Shown here: one piece after another, positions 36,566 to 50,194 of the stretch
Numbering within the stretch: the first letter of the stretch is position 1
Layout of the letters: each line of letters begins with the position of its first letter
Source: Paragordius varius
Taxonomy: Eukaryota; Nematomorpha
Assembly: GCA_964247055.1 (NCBI GenBank)
Contig: OZ176054.1
Span: 2,294,001-2,358,000 of the forward strand
Length of the DNA: 64,000 bases
Direction: 5' to 3'
Translations under genes and position numbers: made by a program
Notes under the pieces: model-generated
What the model was told of the DNA's origin: nothing
The model's database searches: none
What the model saw: only the letters and a program-made list of their open reading frames with translations

Positions 36566-38795
36566 TAAGGTGACCAGATTTTTTGAAGGAAAAAGCGGAA
36601 CAAATCTGAGAAAGGGGTGGGGGTATGGGAGTACAATTTTTATACAAAAAATTTATTCTAATATTTATTTATTTTTAACACAATTACGCTTTAAATATAA
36701 GAAAATATTTTATTCCTTGATACATTTTTATTTGAGTGAATGCGTTTTAGCAGATTGTCATCATTTTTTAAAATATTTTAAAAGTCTTCACAAGAATTTG
36801 TCAAATAATATTTGACAGATAAAATAGCCTTTAAAGTTTAAACATTTAAATTTGATTATTCCGATGTCCACACCCTGATTTACTGTGGAAAACGCGCTCA
36901 GTAGCAGCGTTGGTGTCAAGTTAAGATAGTGCAAATTCCACAATTTTTAAAATATTATTGTCTGGAACATAGTTTTCAAAATGATGAAATATTTCTACAT
37001 TTCTTTTCTACTGTATTTTTTTCTGTTGTCCATAATTTAAGTTTTTCATTATAATATATTTTTTAACTGATGATACTTCAGAAAAAAGATCATTTTCTGA
37101 AAAATTACTTTTTGGGAATTTTGGGGAGATGCAGATGTAATCAAATGATTGAACATCGCACCAATTAAATTCTGGTTTTAATCCAATGAAAATGATCAAT
37201 TTCATTGAATTGCACCCTCCAGTCTTCCAAATAATCTTTAAAGTTTTTAGAAAACTTTTTTATATGGTACAGGATATCTGGGCGATTTATTAAGCCTTGT
37301 TTTTCTAAATTATTTATAATATTCCGGATGGTTAATGGTATAAAATTATTTGCTAACCTTTCTAGACATTGGAATTTTAGGTTACTAACTTAATTAACTA
37401 CTTCGATTGCCGAAGTCATTTTCTATCAATTGAATAACATTTAAGAAAGAAGCTTTATTATGTAGTAACTCTAACCATATTTTTGTTCTAAAAACTTTTC
37501 CAAAGTTGTGTGACATTTGTCCTGTGATAAAAAATAGGAGTTTAAAGATAATACATTTTAAAATTCTTTCGATGGCTGGCAGAAGAGCTAACCAACGAGT
37601 TTTACGAAATCCAAGCATTTTTTGATATTGAACTTCTGCATTTTCACAGAATTCCTGCGTTTCAACGCGTACCGTGTATATAAAAATAGGAATATATTTT
37701 AACAACTACATTTTCCACATCTAGGGGTAACAAATCAGCTGCACACCCAACGCCAATAATGTTTTAATTAATCTGCTAATTTATGGAAAATATTTTTTGT
37801 TCCCTCCTAGCTTTTCCACCGAACTATTGGTGTTGTCAGCCCAATATGCGATGATTTTGTCTTTTAAATTATTTTTTTCTAGAATATCCATTATTGAAGT
37901 AAAAATTATGTCGGAATTTTCATCGAGTAGAGAAATAATCTAACATTTTTTTACACCGGTTTCTGGATCAAAATATCCTATTAAAGTGGGAAAAATATTG
38001 TTTCCTTGTGATTTGATGCATAAGAGTATAGCGATATGAAATTAATTTTAAGCAAATCTTTTTGTATTTCAGAAAATGCACGTAGCGAAAGGACATTGCA
38101 TACGATGGCTTCAGCCTTTGTACGGGCACGAATAACCTGTGAGGTACAATCCATAGATCTAAAGGATGATTGTGATTAACACGTGAAAAGATAACGCCTT
38201 CGGCTAGTGCCAAATTCTTTTCTTCCTCACCAAAAGCGGTTTTTTGATAAAAATCGCTAATTTTTTAAGTTGATGCCGCCATATATAAACATTTTTTATG
38301 TTTCCGTGTTTCCATATGCTTTGTAATATCATGCTTGCCGCCATGTGCTAGGGTGAATTCCCCCTCGCATATAAGACATTTAACAGATGATTCATTCTTC
38401 GTTTTTTTTGATAAAAGGAAATTGTTTATTTATCGTTGAATTTACAACCTCTTTTTGTACTCATATTTTTAAACTAATATAAGTATATAAAAATATTTTA
38501 TTACCTTAATTTTCTGGAGTAAACGTATAAGCTACCGATTTGTGGTATTAATTTTCTTTTTGATAATGTTGGCATTAGGAGTAGGGAGCAAAGTGTATAA
38601 TCATATAATATAAATTCGAAAAAAATAAATATTTTTTTAAAAATGAAAAATTTTAATTTAAAATTGATATAGATTTTAAGGATAACTAATGATAAAAAAT
38701 TTAAACGGATTAAAAAAATTTTTTATAAAAAATTTAAATGTATTTTAAATTTTTTTTTATATAATCGTGAAAAAGCGGGACGTCTGGTCACCCTA
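36566..38795 (-). mobile_element. hAT transposon with BED-finger transposase remnants, 8-bp target duplication
   Basis: It is bounded by inverted ends TAAGGTGACCAGA.. at the left and ..TCTGGTCACCCTA at the right, and flanked by the 8-bp direct repeat CCTATGAG (36558-36565 and 38796-38803), the size expected for hAT. The transposase is on the minus strand and broken by several stops and frameshifts. From its start, a BED-type zinc finger is visible at about 38330-38400 ([16 protein letters not shown].. then HMETRKHKK). The catalytic region follows, and a C-terminal dimerisation segment lies near 36890-36930. It is the same family as 41604-44722; 2.23 kb is short for an autonomous element, and one stretch between 38400 and 38750 is simple AT-rich DNA. 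Confidence 0.88.
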
Positions 38796-38803
38796 CCTAT
38801 GAG

Positions 38804-40893
38804 CTCTTCTAAAATCAAAAAATTATTTATTAAATTTTTTATTGAAGCGTATTTTATTTGCATGGAAACGGTAGGAAATTTTAAGATATTTCAAAAAAAT
38901 TGATAATAAGAGAATGCTTTAACATTCTGCCATCTCCTCTTTTGCTAAAAAACAGTCTTTGATTTTCAAGTTTTAGGTTAAATATGAATTGTGTTTTTCG
39001 CAAAAAAATCTACATTTGAATCAGAGCATATATGTGGCGTAATATTAGTTAAAATGTCAATAATATGTAAAAATGAAAATAAAATCTTCGGCTTTAAAGC
39101 AATTTTTTCAAAATAATATGTAGGCCAATTTAATATCAATTTTTATATGCATATATGGGTGAGATCTTAATCAAGCCCCATTCAATTGGTTTATTTGGCG
39201 AAGCTATAAAAAATGCGCTATCACATCCAAAAATATCCTGACTTTGAACCAATACTCCAGGAAAAAGACCCAATTAAAATTATATGACCATATATTTCCT
39301 TATCTATGCATTGATGGTAGTGCCACTGTCAAACCTCATCTCCCTTAAAGAGTATCAATTTCCAAAAAAATACAATCGTCATTTATCGCGTAAATGTTGA
39401 AATTTTACGGATAAAACGTAAAAATATAAAGACAAATATTTTTCAAAAGGCAACCATACCTTTTTAAACATTAATTTTTCTCATATAAATTATATAAATA
39501 CATTTTTAAAATATTTAATTAATTGTACCCACTACGCATCGTTTTCATACTTTGCAGTTTAAAACCATTAATTATTTTTAAAATAATTTAAATTTAAAAA
39601 GTATGATTGTTTAGAAAAAAATATTTATCTTTGTATTTTTACGTTCGCATAATTTCAGTTTTTACTGTATCTGTATACGCAGGAAAGCAAATTTGTTACA
39701 AGCACTCAATCTGAATATATCGATATATTTTATAAATGTAAATTGTGGACTCGGAAGGAATTATCCATGTATGTAGGCCCATACAAATCTAAATTTAAGA
39801 TTTTTTTTGTGATTTTTAATTTTGGCATCATAATAAAGTCAGTTTTAAATTGACAAATTTGTTAGGCCCCATATCGCATAGAAATATGGTTATTGAAGTA
39901 AAATACACACAAATATTTTTTGGACCATTTTTCGGAAAATGTTAGATTATAATTCATTAATGGTTTCTAGTTTTTTTCTTGTGAAAGCATAGGTTTTGGT
40001 CGAAAGCTGTTTGAATTAGTCCAATGAAGGGTGTTTTAAACTATGTAGAATATATCCTCTCATTGCAAAATCGTGATTTTGATAACCCCTAAAACCTCTA
40101 GCCCTACGGTATTCAAATGTAGGCCTTTACATTTTTTCTATGTGTGCGCTAATAATAGTCGGGCCACTATTTTAAAAACCTTATTCCCATATCGTTTCTA
40201 CAATGCAGCAAGCGTGCCATCATGATTCGTAAAACCTTAAATAAATCAAGTATGATAAGGCGATTTCCACCAATAATGCATTTCATAACTGATGATATTC
40301 TATGTAACTTTTTCACACTGTGAATTGTTTTGGATAGGGAATTTATTGGCAAATATTCCGTCCATATCTGAAATTATAATTTAAGCCAACATCTAAAATA
40401 TTTTAGTTATAGTCGATTTTTTGAATGGCATATACTTTTTCTATAGGCCAAAATGAAATATTTTGAAATTTAACACGAAAATTAAAATCTATTTCAATTT
40501 TCGGTAATTTTATTGAATCATAAGCATCGTTAAAAGTTTTCAAAAACACAATAAATTTTATGGATGGTTTCAGATCAATAAAAAATAAATTCATTTTATT
40601 TATTTATAACGTGTTTATAATTTTATTTTTCTAAAAAATATAAAAAACAAAAGCGTGAAACCAAAATTATTATTATGCCTTTTATTTTTTATTTTTTTAT
40701 TTTTTTATTTTGAAAAAAAAGTCATAAATATCTGTGAGTTAGTTGTTGTATATGAGCCAAAAATATTAAACAATTATTTTTTTGCAATTACATAAATTAA
40801 GTCTTTTGTTTTTTGTCACATGGTTTTTTTACCAATATTTTATATATTTTTTAGTTCTTTAAATTTTATATTTTAAATCCTACTATTTCAAGT
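38804..40893. other. Region upstream of the KLF gene
   Basis: No gene was recognised. It is AT-rich with a T-rich run at about 40675-40715 (repeated TTTTTTATTT). Short frames at 40167-40594 on the minus strand are low-complexity. A weakly satellite-like stretch near 39210-39300 contains AAAATGCGCTATCAC. Confidence 0.4.
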
Positions 40894-43800
40894 ATGTTAT
40901 CAACATTTTCATCAAATCGATATCGTGATCCTTTCATGGGTGCGAATTCCAATCAACCCCAAAATAATATAAATCAACTTTATGATCTTGCCTTGTTTGA
41001 TGAAAAATTATTTTCTCCCCTAATGAAATCATCATCCAATTCATTCGCGGATAATTATTTTTTCTCAGGTTTACAAAACTTTGATGGCAACCTAAATCAT
41101 AATTATAATCTTTTCTCAAATCCGCAAAATTTAGGCTTAGAAATGGAAGATGTGTTTGAAGACTATCCCGAGCCTCCGAGCATAGGGGATAGCTTGAAAA
41201 AATTTAATTCTTCCAATGAAAATAATAAATTAATTTTAAATAATGATATATTTAATAACGCCTTTTTTGAAGGGTTTCCTGATACTACTTATTCATCTGA
41301 CACTTCACTCATGGATATGACAGATATTAGTTTTACCAAAATGCCACAACTTAATTTGGGGACAAAAAATCAACCATACCTAAATATTCACAGTGCAGAT
41401 CCCTTATTACCTCTGTTATATCAGGTAAAAAAATAATTGTAAATTTGGATTAATATCACCTTATTACCTATTTTCACAAATAATTTTTGCACAAATTAAT
41501 TGTTTAAAATATTTAAATATTTTGAAATATTTTTTTAAATCATTCTATAAATTCTATCCTAATTATATTCTTTTGTATAATATATTTTTTCATGATGAAT
41601 GAGTAAGGTGACCAGACGTCCCGCTTTTGGCGGGACAGTCCCGCTTTTTCACACTTTGTCCCGCCTCCCGCTACGTTTTAAAATGTCCCGCTTTTTCACG
41701 ATTATATAAAAAAAATTTTTTAATACAAATAAATTTTTTTATCCGTTTAAATTTTAAATTAAAATTTTTTATTTTTATTTTAAAAATATTTATTTTTTTT
41801 CGAATTTATATCATATGATTATACACTTTGCTTCCTACTACTACTGTCATCATTATCAAAAGCCAAGTTAATACCACAAATCGGTAGCTTAAAAGACAAA
41901 TTGATACCACAAATCGGTACCTTACAAGTTTATTCTAGAAAATTAAGGTTATATAATATTTATTATACTAATAGTAGTTTATAAATATGAGCACAAAAAG
42001 AGGTAATTCAACGATGAATTAATGAAAGATTTTCCTTTAGCAAAAAAACGAAGAATGAATCATTTGTTAAATGTCTTATATGCGAGGGGGAATTCACCCT
42101 AGCACATGGAAGCATGATACTACAAAGCATATGGAAACACAGAAACATAAAAAACGTTTAGATATGGCGGCATCATCTTACAAAATGAGCGATTTTTTTC
42201 GAAAAACCGCATTTGGAGTCTTTTCACGCCGTTAATCACAATCATTCCTTTAGATCTATGGACTGTATCTAGGTTATTCGCACATTATTCCATATAAAAT
42301 TTACATGTGCCCGTACAAAGGCCAAAGCCATTGTGTGCAATGTCCTTTCGCCACATGCATTTTCTGAAATACAAAAAGATTTGCTGAAAATTAATATCTT
42401 ATCCCTATACTCTGATGCATCAAATCACCATGAAGCAAAATTATTTCCCAAAATTTTAGATTTAATTTCTCTACCCGGTGTAAATTCCGAAATAATATTT
42501 ACTCCAATAATGAATATTCTAGAAAAAAATAATTTAAAAGACAAAATTATCGCATATTGCGCTGACAACACCAATACGAACTTTGGTGGAAAAGCAAGGA
42601 GAGGAACAAAAAATACTTTTCATAAATTAACAGATAATCTTAATCAAAACATTATTGGCGTTGGGTGTGCAGTGCATATAATACACAAAGCTATTCAAAC
42701 AGCTGCTGATTTGTTACCCTTAGATGTGGAAAATGTAGTTGTTAAAATATGTTCCTATTTTTATGTATACACGGTACGTGTTGAAACGATTAAAGAATTC
42801 TGTGAAAATGCAGAAATATCAAAAAATGCTTGGATATTGTAAAACTCGTTGGTTAGCTTTTATGCCAGCTATTTATCACGGGACAAATGTCCTTCAACTT
42901 TAAAAAAGTTTTTTGAAAGTGATTCTTCAAAAATATGGTTATTCTTACATAATCAAGCTTCTCTGTTTCAAAATGTTATTAAATTTATAGACGGTGACAA
43001 AATTTCGGCAATCGAAGTAACCAATGAAGTTAGTAACCGATAATTCCAATGTCAAGAACGGTTAGAAAATAATTTTATACCATTAATCATGCGTAATATA
43101 ATAAATAATTTAGAAAAACAAGGAATAATAAATCGCCAAGATATCCTGTACCATATAAAAATGTTTTATACAAACTGTAAAGATCATATGGAAGATTGGA
43201 CGACGCAATTCAATAAAATGGATCATTTTCATTGGATAACATTAAAATCAGAATTAATTGGTGTGATGTTCAAAAATCATTTGGTTATATCTGCTCCCAA
43301 AAATTCTCAAAAAGTAATCTCAGAAAATGATCTTTTTTCTGAAGTATCATTAGTTAAAAGATATATTAATAATGAAAAACTTAAATTATGGACAAAAGAA
43401 AAATACACAGTAGAAAAGAAATGGTTGGAAATATTTCATCATTTTGAAGCCAACTATAATACATACAATAATATTTTAAAAATTGTGGAATTCGCACTAT
43501 CTTTACCTGGAACCAACGCTGCTACTGAGCGCGTTTTTTAGTAAATCAGGCGTGGACATTGGAAAAATCAAATTTAAATGTTGAAACTTTAAAGGCCGTC
43601 TTATCTGTCAAATATAATTTGACAAATTCTTGTAAAGACTTTTCTACAATATTTTAAAAAATGATGACAATCTGCTAAAACGCATTCGCTCAAAAAAATA
43701 TACCAATGAATAAAATATTTTCTTATAATTATAAAGTTTTTTTGTTAAAAAATAAACAAAATTACTTAAAATATTGTATAAGTCTAATTTGTCAAATTAT

Positions 43801-46800
43801 ATTTGAACACATAAAATGGTTTTTATTCAACATTTAAATTTGGTTTCGTGTCCTTACTTAATTTACTGTGGAAAAACGCGTTCAATAGCAGTGGTTCAGG
43901 TAAAGATAATGCAAATTTTATAATTAAAATATTTTTGTATGGAACATAATTTGTTTAAAAATGATTATTTTAACCATTTCTATCCTACGTTTTTTCTGTT
44001 GTCCATAATTTAAGTTTTCATTCAATATATTTATTTAATAATGAAACTTCATAAAAAGTGTCATTGTGCACCGTCTTGTCTTCCAAATAATCGTCTCTGT
44101 TTGTATAAAACATTTTTATATTCTGGATATTCATTGAGCCTTGTTTTTCTGGATGTTTTATAATATTGCGATTAGGTAATGGTATATTTTCTAACCTTTT
44201 TTGACTTGGAATTTTGACCTTTGTCCTGTGATAAAAAATAGGATTCTAGGAGATCACATTTTTATAAATATTTCAATCGCTGGCAAAAGAGCTAACCAAC
44301 AGTTCTACAATATCAAGCATTTTAACATCTATATTTTCTACATCCAGGGTTAACAAATCAGTAGCTGACTGAATAGCGTTGTGTATCTGCCAATAATGTT
44401 TAATTAAGATTATTCGCTAAATTGTGAAAATATTTTTTGTGCCGCTTCTTGCATCACCCAGCGCACTTTGTGATGATTTCGTCTTTATTATTCTTTTCTA
44501 GAATATTACAATCACTTCACCCTTTGTTCGTGCACATGTAAATTTAATGAATAAGGTACAAACAACCTGTAAGGTACAAATTTTTTATTTTTATAATGTA
44601 TTTGTGTTAAAAATAAATAAATATTACAATAATTTTTTGTATAAAAATTATTGGTTGTACCCCCCAATGACCCCCCTCTCAGATTTGTCCCGCTTTTTCC
44701 TTAAAAAAATCTGGTCACCTTATGAATGAGTCATATCATAATTAGGCGCTTTTGCATATTTTATAATAAATTTTAACATACAATCTACCAACCACCCACA
44801 ATATAATATTCGCTTTTTGTGTTACATAAATCACTTCCGATTTTTCATTTTTTATCTTTTATAAATATATAGATGTATTTTTGACAGATAACAGATTCAT
44901 ATTTTTTATATTTATAATCAAAATTTTGAATGCTATATTAATATTTTTTGTAAATAATATATAATATATCAATGCCACCGGAAGTGATTTTTTAGGTAAA
45001 AACCACAATGTAAACACTCATCTTATCTAATCAATGTTATTTATTGTTTAAGTTTACAACGCCCAAAGTTATTTGTTAAAAATAATTGTTTTATTACAAA
45101 AAAATATTGTCATTTTTACTTATTAATAACAATTTAATGTTAATTCGAATATAATAATCTTTTATGTTACATAATAGGGTCATTATTTTTCATAACTTTC
45201 TCAGACCAATATTAATATGTGATAATATAATTTTGTTTGTAGATTAGCGTATCACAATCAAAAGGTCAGTAATCAAATGCTAAAATTTGCTGATCATTTG
45301 GTACTCAGAATAAAACATTTAAAAATTGTATTTGAAAAAGACTTTCGATACTTTAACTATTTATATGATTATCGGTTGTTTTAATTAGGTGTAGTCACAA
45401 GTTTTTACCTGTTTTTAGTAAAAAAAACATGTAATTTTAGAAGCAATTATTTATTTTATTTAAAATTGTTTATCGGCTTCTACATATTTCGCCCATCTCT
45501 CTCCGGTATTATATGAATTTTGTTTTCCACAAAACCATTGATGCGAGTTTTATTTGTCAGATGGTGCCAGGTCAGGAGATTTTAGCGGATGCGGAAGAAT
45601 ATCTCACCACAGCCATTTCAAGGCTTCTTTTACTGGTTTTTCTGTGTGAAGCGATGCATTGTCATGTAGTTGATTTATTTTGCTATTGTCTTCTGACCAA
45701 TTTCAGTCGTTTTTCGATAAATACATGTTTAAATTAATTATTTGTTGGCGATCTCATTGTGATTAACGGTTTCAACGGGTTTTAAATCTTAAAACAAAAT
45801 ACCGTCGTCTCAGTAGATTCAGAGCACGGTCTTTTTGCCGAAGCGATTTGGCGCTGGTATATAGACGGGTTTGGCACGAACACATTTATTTCTGTTTTGG
45901 AAATAAAAAATAAAGCCACTTCTCATCACCCTTACCAATTCGGTGGAAAAAAGATTTCCTCTCGTGATATTAAAGCGGGATCAAGTTCTTTTACGATTTT
46001 CGACTTGACGTTCATTCAAATTGTGTGGAACCCATTTACCGACGAGCTTATTAGTCCCCATTGCTCATTGACATCTATTCAATGTTTTCGTGATACATGT
46101 AAGGCTTTTATCGTGTCGTTAAGTTTGAGTAATGTCATCTCCAATAACTCTTGCACTTTAGCTTCTTTGAACTTGTGCGGTCTACCAAAGCGCCCACACT
46201 CTTTCATATGAGATTACAACTTTCAAATATTTTAAAACCATGTTTCCATGATTTAATCGATTGCACATACTCACCATATGTTTTTCCTGCAAACGAAAAC
46301 TTTCAACAACGTTTTCCTTCTGATGGCAATGTGTGCTGCAAATGATTTTTAGGCACCCGAATTTGACATAAATAATGAATGATGAAAATAAGACGCTCGT
46401 TTTTAATGAACTTAACTGCGTGTGTTTGTCGTTTAATGTCAGATTAACGAAATGGGCTATGTATCAAATTAGTCGTCTGCATACTTTTCGCTGACTTCTC
46501 TTAGTTAATCAGGAGGTAAACGACTACACCTGGCATAAAATGGTATCTTTTTCATTAAATTCATGATTGATCGTTCATTGCTAAAGATGTTTAATAAATA
46601 ATAGTTCATTTATTTTAGGATCCATACATTTGTCAAATTCCGCCAAAATGTCCTTTAGCCCTCTATTATTATAATAATGCGAATGTCTCAAAACTCAACC
46701 AAAACAATGCGATTGCACATAGAAGTTTCCAGTTCAAATCAAATAAAACATTGGAAACGAAAATTGGAGATTCAGAATATTATCGTAGATTTAGCTCAGC

Positions 46801-48522
46801 TTTAGTTGATAACTTTTTTGCCAATCAAGAAAATATTGACCCAACATTGGCACTCTATAACCCCACCCCAAACCCACGCCGCTCGAGGAGGCCCCCTGAA
46901 ACCGCTCATTTTGGCAAAAAGAATGCACTGGTATTTAATTTTACAACAACCATATTGACACGAGAGTTAAAATCAACAGTTAAAGTCAATGTAGACAACA
47001 ATATATTCAAGGGATCTGAGAATAGTAGAGAATCAATAACATTTAGACATAAAAGGACTATTTCACTCATCAATCTTAGTTTAAAAGAAAATCACAAGTT
47101 TGAAACCTCGAATAAAACTTTACAAATAAACCATATTAAGGATCTAAATTTTGTTGGAAAAAATCCAATTTCGTGTGATGCGACAAAGAAAGTTTCTGTC
47201 ACAGTCCATAAAAATAGACAGGAGATATTCACAAACTGTCTGAGCAATGCTAACGGCAATTATATTACCTTAAGAACGGCTGGACCTATTCAACGAAAAA
47301 CTGATTATAATTTTACGAGTACTATGCAGAACATTGATTGGCCCTCTGACATTAATTTTGAATATGAACTCAACAGTTATGAACACGGTTTTGAAAGTTT
47401 TGAAACACACCATATTAATGAAAATTGCCTGAATGAACCAAAGATTAATCATGTAAAAAGGAAAATCCGAAATAACAATCATGTAGAGAATGATTTGATA
47501 TCCAATTTCGATTCCCCCAATACTAATACAAATCAATGCTCGCTAAATGATTTAACTAAAAAATGTCGAAATAATGAACAAATCATCCCAATACCCAGAA
47601 ATCTTGAATTAGACTCAAAGTTTAGGGCTGCGATTTCAACGATACCCAAATGCAAACCGCGAAAATTAAAGAGAATGGCCAATGCAACAGAACTCGAGTC
47701 TAAACGAACCCATAAATGTCATTTTCCTGGTATACTTTTTTTAACATTAACGTTATCGATAGTTATTTTTTTATTTCAAATAGAAAAATCTAAGCTGCTT
47801 ACAGATTAATTTAATATATTGAAATGGTTAATTGTGTATCGAAATAATTTCTGATATGCCACAAATATATTTTAATTTATAGATTGTTCTAAGTCTTACA
47901 CAAAAAGTTCCCATTTACGTGCACACGAGCGCCTTCATACAGGTATATTAAAATTTAAATATATGTTCATATTTTAGGCCACAACTATTTTGATACCCTT
48001 ATTTGTTAACTCAATAGGTGTATGAATTGATTATAAATGATTCAATTATAACTTCCATCATATATTTTGAATAATAGATGTATTGAATGATAAACCAATT
48101 TATATAATAATATATATTATTTAATCTTTCTAAAAAAGTAACATTTCTATTATTTATATTATCGATAAATTTATGATATTATTAAAAATTATATAAGCAT
48201 AGATGATAAGAAAATATATATAATAAAACATTAAATGATTTGTTGGAACAACTCATCATAATAACGCAACTAATTAAGTGTTTAAAGTAAATTCTATGCT
48301 ATCATGTTTTTGGGAGACTAAATATATACATATTCAATTGTGTTAGGTGAAAAACCATATCGATGTAAATGGCCCAATTGCAAATGGACTTTTACGCGTT
48401 CGGATGAATTAACCAGGCATTATCGGAAGCATACAGGGGCAAAACCTTTCAGATGCCAAGTTTGTGGGAGGTGTTTTGCAAGATCTGATCATCTGTCTTT
48501 ACATGGAAAACGTCATGCATAA
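40894..48522 (+). CDS. KLF: Krüppel-like transcription factor, three C-terminal C2H2 fingers
   Basis: Four exons fit in phase: 40894-41424, 46619-47729, 47883-47942 and 48347-48522, giving 625 residues. Exons 1-2 encode a long Asn/Ser-rich N-terminal region with an acidic, proline-containing stretch ([11 protein letters not shown]), a possible activation segment. Fingers: [20 protein letters not shown] begins finger 1 (C544, C549, H562, H566), split by the intron inside the codon for Asp548. The linker TGEKPYRC is split by the next intron. Finger 2 carries [14 protein letters not shown], finger 3 [14 protein letters not shown], and the protein ends there. The 81-residue layout and the RSDELTR and RSDHL recognition helices are diagnostic of KLFs, nuclear factors that bind CACCC/GC boxes. 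RCFARSDHL and HKCHFPDC recall the KLF6/7 group, but subgroup assignment is uncertain. Intron 1 (5.2 kb) holds a hAT and a mariner. Untranslated upstream exons are possible. Confidence 0.93.
41604..44722 (+). mobile_element. hAT transposon copy in KLF intron 1, with internal inverted duplication
   Basis: The inverted termini TAAGGTGACCAGACG.. and ..ATCTGGTCACCTTA are flanked by the 8-bp direct repeat TGAATGAG (41596-41603 and 44723-44730). Sub-terminal CCCGCTTTT / GGCGGGACA boxes lie at 41620-41700. A BED finger is at about 42055-42165. The sense transposase runs from about 42230 to 43545, interrupted by a few frameshifts and stops, and ends with [15 protein letters not shown], the hAT dimerisation motif. 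From about 43740 to 44560 a second, more decayed copy of the same transposase region appears in antisense (for example TTGTCCATAATTTAAGTTTT at about 43998). The element is thus a composite with an internal inverted duplication. It is on the KLF sense strand and inactive. Confidence 0.88.
42050..43545 (+). pseudogene. hAT transposase pseudogene
   Basis: Open segments at 42333-42842, 42849-43043 and 43089-43541 lie in series in different frames. Visible family marks: [20 protein letters not shown] (position of the second catalytic Asp block), [12 protein letters not shown] (the C..H block), a KTRWLA-like word at about 42840-42860, and the terminal [22 protein letters not shown] finger precedes it. 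At least two frame breaks separate the open segments, so no full-length transposase is made. Confidence 0.8.
45388..46530 (-). mobile_element. Mariner-type transposon in KLF intron 1
   Basis: The terminal inverted repeats are GGTGTAGTC..TTTACCT at the left and AGGTAAACGACTACACC at the right, with TA on the left flank. On the minus strand, broken frames spell mariner transposase blocks: [14 protein letters not shown] near 46020, [12 protein letters not shown] near 45965, GDEKWLYF near 45910, a [18 protein letters not shown] block near 45600-45660, and the catalytic SPDLAPSD near 45570. The 1.14 kb length is close to a full-size mariner (about 1.3 kb). Several stops and frameshifts make it inactive. 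Its right end lies only 88 bp from KLF exon 2. Confidence 0.85.
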
Positions 48523-48590
48523 ACAATTTCTTTAACATTAATATACAGTATGTATATTAATGTTGGTCAATTGACATTTTTGTTAATAGC

Positions 48591-48596
48591 AATAAA
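48591..48596 (+). terminator. Poly(A) signal of the KLF gene
   Basis: AATAAA lies 69 bp beyond the KLF stop codon. Confidence 0.5.
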
Positions 48597-48599
48597 GTA

Positions 48600-50190
48600 G
48601 CATATGGATAAAAAAGAACAAATGGTTGAGATAACAATTTTTCCTATCTTACAACATGAATTTAATTATGGACAAAATTTGTTTTATATACGCTAATGTT
48701 TGAGCAATTAGCCAACAACATTATTTGTGTATTGACAAAATTTTGATTTTGCTTCGTTTGCGCAACAATAGTATAACTACTTATAAAACATTTTTTTGTT
48801 CTCGTATATCCAAAAAACTTTAAATAAAATGTTTTGGATTATTATTAAAAAGTCTGCTTTTGAAATTTATAAAATAGATGGCAATACTTATAATCCAAGC
48901 TCTCATATTTAACGACTTGATATCAAAGCGATGTAAACTTTATAAAGTATGTAGGGGTTAGGATTAGGGATTAGTCTTGCACATTTGATAACATTTGTAA
49001 GATGTATTTAAGTGAGAATTAAAGTATAGTAATAGAGAGTATATAATATGATTATGAATTTTAATAAACATCTAAAATTAATCAAAATTGAATAACGCAA
49101 TGATGGCATCTATTGCTAAATCATAGGATCCGGTGAAAATTCTACTTTAAACAAATTATTGGATGTGCGATTATTTTATAATATTGAATTAAAAATCTGT
49201 TTATGACTTTTTAAAAAAAACACTATCCGTCACTTCACAACCCATCATTCTCATACATAATTATAAAACCTCAAAATGATGAATTAGATAAGAAGATAAT
49301 CAGATATTTATTTCTATAACCATCTCATAGGAAAAAGCTTAAATATTAGCTCTTCATGAAAATTGTCATGAATTCCGGGACTGATGATAGGATGCAAAAT
49401 TAGCAGTTTTGAATCTGAAGCCGGTGCCTGAGATTAGAGCAGGGTTAGGTCTCTTTGGGTTGAAACCAACCTAACGGCTCCACTTCTTGAACCAGCCTGG
49501 TTCTGGTTCTAACACTCCAAGTGATCCCCATATTTTTTTATTTTTTACATATTATTTATTTTTTAAAAAAATATGTGTAAATTTTTAGTTAAATAGTGCG
49601 TGATAACATTTCTCTGGGTTTCCATCAAAATGGTGATCATTAATTGCGTAATGTTAAAAAAATAAAAAAAATTGGATTTCAATCAAAATTTTATGATTAT
49701 TTGGGTAATAGATCGTCCGAAATCTGGATTAAAATAAATAGAAAAATATTAAAGTACTGCGGCGACATTTGTGTTGGACATCCATGTTCTAGAGTTAAGT
49801 TTGGGACAAAAATACGATTGAACTAAATAGCTGATTTTATCAAAGTTTTTGCTAATAAAATGGTATCTAAAAGCATACTAAAATTAAATATATCTAACCA
49901 TGATATATATCAACTTGCTTTGTATTTTCGATTTAAAATCTAAAGAAAAATAAATGGCGCGGAGAAAGTTGGAGATGAAAATTACACTCTTATTTAAAAA
50001 TTCATTTTATTGTATTATGCGCATAAAAGGCCAAAGTAAGCATATTATTAAATTCCTTTTAAAACCCTATATACCTTTTAAAATATTCAAATTCAAAATT
50101 GCTCTGTGATATAAAACTAGCGCAAAATGTCACGAAGTGTTATAGAATTTTGTAATCTAAGTGGTAAACGTCGATTCAAATTGTGGTTTC
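48600..50190. other. Spacer between the KLF and GH27 genes
   Basis: No gene was recognised. It includes a family-B segment at about 49950-50130 (AAATGGCGCGGAGAAAG, TATGCGCATAAAAGGCC, CTCTGTGATATAAAACTAGC). A palindromic tract (ATATACAGTATGTATATTAA, 48541-48560) lies just upstream of this spacer, in the KLF 3' sequence. Confidence 0.4.
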
Positions 50191-50194
50191 TACC

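Noticed and set aside
46751-47809. Reading the KLF middle exon as a free-standing 352-residue protein ending in a membrane segment
   Set aside because: The apparent C-terminal hydrophobic tail is translated intron. A GTATAC donor at 47730 joins in phase to the next zinc-finger exon, and the frame opens at a splice acceptor at 46619.
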